Positions 58,567-64,000 of a stretch of DNA of 64,000 bases are shown piece by piece. Positions within the stretch are counted from its first letter, which is position 1. Each line of letters starts with the position of its first letter. Under the pieces are notes generated by a model. That model was not told where the DNA came from. It searched no databases and worked only from the letters and a program-made list of their open reading frames with translations. Location: contig CAWFTG010000005.1 in the NCBI GenBank assembly GCA_963818695.1, forward strand, positions 124,001 to 188,000, read 5' to 3'. The stretch comes from AP-15 sp963818695. GTDB lineage: Bacteria > Pseudomonadota > Alphaproteobacteria > ATCC43930 > CGMCC-115725. The position numbers were made by a program, and so were the translations under genes.

Positions 58567-59415
58567 CTATGCTCCCACCTGCTGTTTGAGCTTGGCCACG
58601 CGGTCCAGGATCGGCAGAACCTCGTCCGCCTTGGCCGGGGGCACCGGAAAGTTGACCCGCACGACGCCGAGGTCGCGGTAGCGCTTCAGCATGTCGGGGT
58701 CTTCCGGCGCGCCGCCCAACGTCACCGGCAAAGATTTCGGGTCGCGGCCGGCCTCTTCGGCCATCTGCCGGAAGCGCGGCAGGTATTCCTGCGGATTGCC
58801 GCTGCTGGCGTTCGGGTACCAGCCGTCGCCATAGCGCACCGCCCGGCGCGCCGCCCACGGGAAGGCGCCGCCGAGGATGACCGGCGGGTGCGGCTTCTGC
58901 ACCGGCTTCGGCCAGGTCATCATCGGCGAAAAATTGACGAGATCGCCTTGGTATTCCGCGGTCGATTTGGTCCAGATCTCCTTCATCGCCTCGATCTGCT
59001 CGCGCATCTTCTTGAAACGAGACGTGAATTCCGTGCCGTGGTTTTCGATCTCCTCGGCATTCCAGCCGCCGCCGATGCCGAACAGAAAGCGCCCGTTCGA
59101 GACCTGGTCGATCGAGGCGACGAGCTTGGCGGTTTGGATCGTGTCGCGCTGGATCACCAGGCAGACACCGGTGCCGAGCTTGAGCCGCTTTGTGGCGGCC
59201 GCCGCCGCCGTGCGAGCGTCACAAAAGGGTCCATCACATCATAGTACCGTTTCGGCAGTTCGCCGCCGCCCGGCGCAGGGTGTGCGCCGCGGCACCGGGA
59301 TATGCGAGTGCTCGGCGGCCCACAACGCATCGAAGCCGCGCTCCTCCAATGCCACCGCCAGCTCCGCAGGCGAGATCGAATAATCGGTAAAAAAGATCGA
59401 CGCGCCGTATTCCAT
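58567..59415 (-). pseudogene. Luciferase-like (LLM/F420-type) oxidoreductase, two compensating frameshifts
   Basis: The intact protein would have about 282 residues starting Met-Glu-Tyr-Gly-Ala-Ser-Ile-Phe-Phe. One extra base in the GGG at 59278-59280 moves the frame into Gly-Gly-Gly-Glu-Leu-Pro-Lys-Arg-Tyr-Tyr-Asp-Val-Met-Asp-Pro-Phe-Val. One base is missing near 59210, where the original frame resumes with Thr-Lys-Arg-Leu-Lys-Leu-Gly-Thr-Gly. The rest, including Phe-Leu-Phe-Gly-Ile-Gly-Gly-Gly-Trp-Asn, is intact. Such enzymes use F420 or FMN. Lies between RidA and the amidase. Confidence 0.8.
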
Positions 59416-59527
59416 TGCTCGCACCCCACCGCTGCTGTTCGGGATGCATGCTACGCCGCTATGCGCATCGAATAAAGCCGCCCTGACCCTCCGCTGCTCT
59501 TAGCGGCTGTCGGGACTGAGCGCCTCT

Positions 59528-60958
59528 CTAACCTCCCGACAAATTACCCCCTGATGGGGTCGGATCGATAGCCGCGACGACGCCCTCTGCCGCTTCGATA
59601 ACTTCGCCCGCGTCGAGGCACAAATCCTCGCGAAAGCGCGGCGCCAAGATCTGCACGCCCGGTCGCAAACGCCCAAGATTGCCGACCGGCACCGCGAGCG
59701 CGGGAATTCCCAGTACCGGCGAGATCAGCCCGACGCGGACGGAATCCAATATACGCGTGACTCCGTCCCGCGTCGTGTCGAGGTTGTGCGGTGGCGCCAG
59801 ATCCCCCATGGTCGGCATCACGACCAACGGATAGCGCTGCATAAAGGCAAGCCAACGCCACAGCAGGAGATCGCGTTGCGCCAGCGCACCCAATACGCCG
59901 CGCAGGTCGCTCGGCGGCATCAGCTCGAGCCACAGGCGCATGGATAGGCGCGCATCGTCATCGCCATGCTCCTCCATCAGCGGGGCCAGCATGGCGAGCA
60001 CGTCAGTCGAGCCGATGCGGTGCCAAATATCGATAGTCTCGTCGAGATCAGGCGGGGTGACCTCGTCAACAGCGTAGCCTGCGGCGGCGAGATGGCGGCC
60101 GGCCTGATGCACTGCTTCGGCCTGGGCGGGGTGGGTGAACCCGCCCGGGTTCTCGGCCACCAACGCGACACGGATCGGGCGCAGCACCGGCGGGCCGACG
60201 AGCGGCACGTCGGCCCAGCGCGTGTCGATCGGATCGCCCTGCGCCATCGCCGCCAGTGCTAGGCGCGCATCGCGCACGCTACGCGTCAGCGGCCCTTGCA
60301 CCGCCATCAATTGCGAGCCGATCGGACGGGCGATGGGTTGGCTCGGGTTATAGGATGGGATGCGGCCGAGCGAGACCCGCAGCCCAACGATCCCGTTATA
60401 GAGGGCCGGGATGCGGACTGAACCGGCGATGTCGTTGCCATGGGCGATCGGGCCGACTCCGGTGGCGACAGCCGCCCCGGCGCCGCCGCTCGATCCGCCG
60501 GCTGAGAGCGCGGAGTTGCGCGGGTTCAGGGTGCGTCCGTGGAGGGCATTATCGGCAAAGGCGCGCATCGAGAAGGCCGGCGTGTTGGTCCGCCCGATAA
60601 TCACCGCACCCGCGCGTTTGAGATTGGCGACGACCGGATGGTCTTCGGTCGCGATGTTGTCGCGAAAGGCAACAACGCCGTTGTCGGTGGGACAGCCCGC
60701 CTGGTCTATATTGACCTTTGTTGTGACTGGCACGCCGTGCATCGACCCCAGGATCTCCCCGCGCGCCTGTGCCTCGTCGGCAACGGCCGCAGCCGCCAAC
60801 GCCTCCTCCTCGAGGACGCGAACGACGGCGTTGATCGTCGGATTTACCGCGCGGAGGCGCGAAAGGCATGACTGCGCCGCCTCGCGACTGGAGGCACGGC
60901 CGAGCCGGATCAGTCGAGCCAGCTCGGTCGCATCCAGCCGCCATAGCTCGTCGGCCAT
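59528..60958 (-). CDS. Amidase-signature-family amidohydrolase
   Basis: The 476-residue enzyme carries the amidase signature. The catalytic lysine is in Val-Thr-Thr-Lys-Val-Asn. The cis-serine lies in Ser-Ala-Gly-Gly-Ser-Ser-Gly-Gly-Ala-Gly-Ala, and the nucleophilic serine is in Asp-Ile-Ala-Gly-Ser-Val-Arg-Ile-Pro. All three are present. It hydrolyses an amide or ring-opened ureide. Lies 17 bases downstream of the Mo-hydroxylase on the same strand. Confidence 0.93.
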   Translation of the reverse strand: MADELWRLDATELARLIRLGRASSREAAQSCLSRLRAVNPTINAVVRVLEEEALAAAAVADEAQARGEILGSMHGVPVTTKVNIDQAGCPTDNGVVAFRDNIATEDHPVVANLKRAGAVIIGRTNTPAFSMRAFADNALHGRTLNPRNSALSAGGSSGGAGAAVATGVGPIAHGNDIAGSVRIPALYNGIVGLRVSLGRIPSYNPSQPIARPIGSQLMAVQGPLTRSVRDARLALAAMAQGDPIDTRWADVPLVGPPVLRPIRVALVAENPGGFTHPAQAEAVHQAGRHLAAAGYAVDEVTPPDLDETIDIWHRIGSTDVLAMLAPLMEEHGDDDARLSMRLWLELMPPSDLRGVLGALAQRDLLLWRWLAFMQRYPLVVMPTMGDLAPPHNLDTTRDGVTRILDSVRVGLISPVLGIPALAVPVGNLGRLRPGVQILAPRFREDLCLDAGEVIEAAEGVVAAIDPTPSGGNLSGG

Positions 60959-60974
60959 ATCAGGTTCCCAACGG

Positions 60975-63327
60975 TCAGGAAGTGCGGACCTCCTTGATTG
61001 CCCGCCACACGCGCTCCGGGGTCGCCGGCATGTCGATATGGCGAACGCCGTATTCGGACAATGCGTCGACGAGCGCGTTCATGACCGACGGCAGCGCGCC
61101 GGCACAACCTGCTTCGCCGCAGCCTTTCGCCCCGAGGACGTTCGTCGTGGCTGGCACCGGATGGAATTGATGCGTGAACAGCGGCGTGTCCTCGGCACGC
61201 GGCAATGCGTAATCCATGTACGAGCCGGTCAGCAACTGGCCCTGCTCGTCGTAGATCGTGCGCTCGCGCAATGCCTGGCCGATGCCCTGTACGATGCCGC
61301 CATGCGCCTGGCCATTGACGAGCATCGGGTTGATGACGGTGCCGAAATCGTTGACGAACGCATAGCGCACGACCTCGACCATGCCGGTGTCGGGGTCGAC
61401 CTCGACCTCGGCGATGTGGCAGCCATTCGGGAACGCCGAAGGGGGGCCGTCGGCAACGAGCGCGACATCGAGGCTCCGCGGCAATTCCGGCGGCAGTTCG
61501 AGCCCCGAGCGGACCTTCTCGGCCAACTCCATGATGCCGACAGAACGATCGGTCCCGGCGATCACGAACCGGCCGCGGCGGAATTCGATATCTGCGACCG
61601 CCGCCTCCAGCACATGCGCGGCGATCTGCTTGCCGGTCTCGACCACCTTGTCGCCGGCCGCGACGATCGCGGTGCCGCTCGTCATCATCGATTTCGAGCC
61701 GCCGGTGCCGCCGCCCGCGATCAGCTCGTCGCTGTCACCCTGCAATAAGCGTATGCGCTCGAACGGAATACCGAGCCGGGTCGACAGAACCTGCGCGAAG
61801 GGCGACGCGTGGCCCTGCCCGTAATCGAGCGTGCCGGTGATGATCGTGACAGTGCCGTCCGGCTCGAACCGGATGCCGCCCATCTCGCGGCCGGGCGGGC
61901 CGGTCAGTTCGAGGTAGTCGCTGATGCCGCGTCCGCGCAACCGCCCGCGCGCGCGGCTTTCCGCCTTGCGCGCGGCAAAGCCGTCCCAATCGGCGAGCGC
62001 CAGTGCCTGGTTCAGCAAGTTGGTGAAGTCGCCGCTATCATAGGTCGTGCCGTTGGGGGCCTTGTAAGGCATCGCCTCTGGCGGGATGTGGTTGCGGCGG
62101 CGCAGCTCGACGCGATCGATCCCCATTTCGGCCGCGGCCGCGTCCACCAGCCGCTCCATGTAGTAATTGGCCTCGGGCCGGCCGGCGCCGCGATAGGCGC
62201 CGACGGGTGTCGTGTTGGTGAACATGCATTTTGTCGAGACTTCGATCAGCGGAGTCCTGTAGACGCCGAGTGTGTTCCTGACGGCATTGCGGGTCGGCGG
62301 GCCCGGCGCGCCGTAAGTCGCCCCGAGATTGCCGTAGATGGTCAGCCGCACCGCAAGGAAATTGCCGTCGCGGTCGAGTGCCAACTCGGCTGTCGTCTCG
62401 GCGTCGCGGCCATGCGTGTCGGACAAAAAGCTGCCCGAGCGGTCGTCGGTCCATTTGACCGCGCGCCCGAGTTCGCGGGCCGCGTGCATGATGCAATAAT
62501 ATTCAGCATAGGTCGGCTGTTTCATGCCGAACGAGCCGCCGACGCGATCGGTTATCACGCGCAGCTTGTCGCGTCCGACCCCGAACACGCCGGCGATGTA
62601 ATTGCGGAACCCGAACACCCCCTGACCCGGCACATGGAGGGTCCAGTGCCGGCGTTCGGCATCGTACTGGGCCACTCCGGAGCGCGGCTCCATCGCATTG
62701 ACGACGATGCGGTTGTTGCGCAGCTCAAGCCTTGTGACGTACGCGGCAGCGGCAAAAGCGGCGGCGACTTTCTCGCTGTCGCCGTAGTGAAAATCGAGCC
62801 CGACATTCCCGGGAATGTCGTCATAGAGAAGCGGCGCTCCGGGCTGCCGCCGCCTCCCGGGCTGACGTGACGGCCGGCAACGGGTCTATATCGACGACGA
62901 CCGCCTCCGCGGCGTCCTTGGCCTGCGCGGCGGTGTCGGCAACGACCGCGGCAATCGGATCCCCGACGTAACGAACCTTGTCGGTCGCCAGCGCATACCG
63001 GGTCGGGCTACGCATCGGCGTCCCGTCGCGATTGTTCATGACCTGCCGCGGCGGCAGCGGGCCGATGCCGCCCGCCTCCAGATCCGCCGGGGTATAGACA
63101 CCGAGCACCCCCGCCATGCCGCGCGCCGCGGCGGTGTCGATGCCGCCGATGATGCCGTGCGCATAATGGCTGCGCGCAATCGCGCAATAGGCTTGGCCCG
63201 GAAGATTGATGTCGTCGGTGAACCGGCCCTTTCCGGACACCAGCACCGGGTCTTCGCTGCGCGGCACCGGCTGTCCGATCGCATATCGATCGAGGTCGAG
63301 CAGTGTCGGATCGACGAAATCATCCAT
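60975..63327 (-). pseudogene. Molybdenum hydroxylase large subunit (CoxL-like form II), one frameshift
   Basis: Joined, the gene would encode 783 residues: an N-terminal aldehyde-oxidase hammerhead domain (Val-Pro-Arg-Ser-Glu-Asp-Pro-Val-Leu-Val-Ser-Gly), the molybdopterin loop Gly-Gly-Ser-Phe-Gly-Met-Lys and Ala-Tyr-Arg-Gly-Ala-Gly-Arg-Pro-Glu-Ala. The catalytic Glu is in Gly-Cys-Gly-Glu-Ala-Gly. An extra plus-strand C near 62844 (GGGCTG) shifts the frame after Ala-Arg-Glu-Ala-Ala-Ala. Without it the protein runs Pro-Gly-Ala-Pro-Leu-Leu-Tyr-Asp-Asp-Ile-Pro-Gly-Asn-Val without a gap. As with the other Mo-hydroxylase, partner FeS and FAD genes are missing nearby. Confidence 0.88.
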
Positions 63328-63352
63328 GCGTCATTCTCCTTCGCCCCGCAAA

Positions 63353-63705
63353 CTAGCGCCTCGATGCCGCAGTCGCCAAGCGTCGAGGCGATCGTCTAAA
63401 CCACCACTGACCGCGGGTAGATGTGGGGCTGATCGTGAGGGCGCGCACGCGGGCTAGCCAGCCCAGAGTAAGATATACGGCCTTGCTCGGCGCGCATCGC
63501 GCGCCACTGGGCGCGGCGTCGCCCGAGACGGGGTCTGTCGTCGTCGGAGGCCCCGGTTTGACCACCGGGGCCTCCGACGACAACCCGAGCGGGATTGCCA
63601 CCTATTCTCAGACCGGCGCACAATTCGGCTACAGCATGGATGTGCGGAACTGACCGACATTAGGCGGGGCCCTAATGGACCCCGTGCCCACAAAGTCTAG
63701 CTCAG
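63353..63705. other. Intergenic region with an 18-bp perfect hairpin
   Basis: No gene is convincing in these 350 bases. GTCGTCGGAGGCCCCGGT (63540-63557) pairs without mismatch with ACCGGGGCCTCCGACGAC (63564-63581) around the loop TTGACC. The stem is very GC-rich and lies about 210 bases upstream of the Mo-hydroxylase start and 125 bases downstream of the amidohydrolase stop, on whose strand it could serve as a terminator. No T-run follows on the minus strand. Confidence 0.6.
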
Positions 63706-64000
63706 CTAGTGATTAAAACCGAATAGTGCTTGCGCGTTGTGGTGCAGGATCTTGTCCGTGTCGGCCTTTGGCAGGCCCAGCCGCTCGATATAGGCGAAGG
63801 TCTCCTTGTACTCTTCGTAATCCTGCAATACCGGATAATCACTGCCGGTCACCAGGTGATCGGCGCCGAAGGCTTCGAGCGCGCAGATGAACGCCGCCTT
63901 CGAGCCGTAGCACACGGTGTCGTAATAGAATTTTTTGGCGGTGACGCTTGGCGCCTCGGCCGAGGTTGGGGTGGCCGCTCTGATTCTGACCTTGTTTGTC
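63706..64000 (-). CDS. Amidohydrolase family protein, C-terminal part (runs off the window)
   Basis: The frame is open from the window edge to the stop at 63706 (about 97 residues visible). Tyr-Tyr-Asp-Thr-Val is followed by Phe-Gly-Ala-Asp-His-Leu-Val-Thr-Gly-Ser-Asp-Tyr-Pro, the last metal-ligand strand (Gly-Ser-Asp) of the amidohydrolase-2 TIM barrel (ACMSD-like). The C-terminal Ile-Leu-His-His-Asn-Ala-Gln-Ala-Leu-Phe segment is the usual end. The 5' part, with the N-terminal metal-binding His residues, lies beyond 64000. A GTG at 63915 is an internal codon, not the start. Confidence 0.88.
   Translation of the reverse strand, partial: TNKVRIRAATPTSAEAPSVTAKKFYYDTVCYGSKAAFICALEAFGADHLVTGSDYPVLQDYEEYKETFAYIERLGLPKADTDKILHHNAQALFGFNH

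Noticed and set aside
58178..59415. Rut pyrimidine pathway (RutA/RutC)
   Set aside because: The LLM protein is of the F420-like type, shorter than RutA, and no rutB, rutD, rutE or rutF is present.
60411..61748. 445-codon plus-strand frame antisense to the amidase and Mo-hydroxylase
   Set aside because: No recognisable domain and the minus-strand genes are certain.
1..64000. CRISPR array, rRNA or tRNA genes
   Set aside because: No regularly spaced direct repeats and no cloverleaf or rRNA-like sequence noticed on reading; a tRNA scan was not possible here.

Overview
The window is GC-rich, densely coded DNA from a Gram-negative bacterium, most likely a soil or plant-associated alphaproteobacterium of the Rhizobiales/Rhodospirillales type. 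Support for this comes from family knowledge: a CobN-type (aerobic) cobalamin set mixed with CbiX, an sdhCDAB operon, an intracellular PHB depolymerase, a rhizobial-style 'nutrient deprivation / holin-like / DUF3618-like' trio, and many molybdenum-hydroxylase, CoA-transferase and flavin-monooxygenase genes. No rRNA, tRNA or CRISPR array was seen.

Layout. 1-3.5 kb is a graveyard of truncated genes, palindromic repeats and a decayed IS110-family element that lies between the two halves of an intergenic palindromic repeat. 3.5-8.6 kb holds phaZ, a patatin-like protein that has lost its catalytic dyad, two c-type cytochromes, a glutathione S-transferase and a small secreted protein. 8.7-13.1 kb holds a conserved hypothetical gene and a complete Mla-type lipid ABC transporter operon (mlaE-mlaF-mlaD-lipoprotein). 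13.2-17 kb holds apt, a methyltransferase, alanine dehydrogenase and an LhgO-like oxidoreductase. 17-32 kb is a cobalamin biosynthesis region. In the cobU-cobW-cobN-cobO-cobQ operon a B12 riboswitch precedes cobU. cbiX, a DUF429-like/CobH fusion, cobL, a GT39 glycosyltransferase and cobI form a second unit, and cobD is encoded on the other strand. 32-39.4 kb is a catabolic block (GFA, GlcG/HbpS, GST, CoA-transferase III, luciferase-like monooxygenase, cupin, Mo-hydroxylase large subunit and a MoaD-like carrier). 39.5-41 kb is an MNT/HEPN toxin-antitoxin module with a hypothetical gene and a scrap of a second Mo-hydroxylase. 41-45.5 kb holds envelope and stress genes and PBP1A. 45.5-49.4 kb holds NIPSNAP, nucleoside hydrolase, a winged-helix/TPR regulator and a secreted protein. 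49.4-53 kb is sdhCDAB. 53-56.8 kb holds a CitE-like lyase, MmgE/PrpD, a SRAP protein and a small membrane protein. 56.8-64 kb is a second catabolic block (MFS importer, RidA, luciferase-like oxidoreductase, amidase, Mo-hydroxylase, amidohydrolase) that looks built for an N-containing ring or amide substrate.

Two themes cut across the window. First, several families of short palindromic repeats occur between genes and, in cobQ and the cobH fusion, inside reading frames, where they are read through in the same phase. Second, six genes (IS110 transposase, cobL, cobN, the regulator at 48 kb, the oxidoreductase at 59 kb and the Mo-hydroxylase at 62 kb) carry single-base indels that split otherwise well-conserved proteins. 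Either this locus is decaying or the assembly contains base-level errors, and the reader should treat these 'broken' genes with that in mind.
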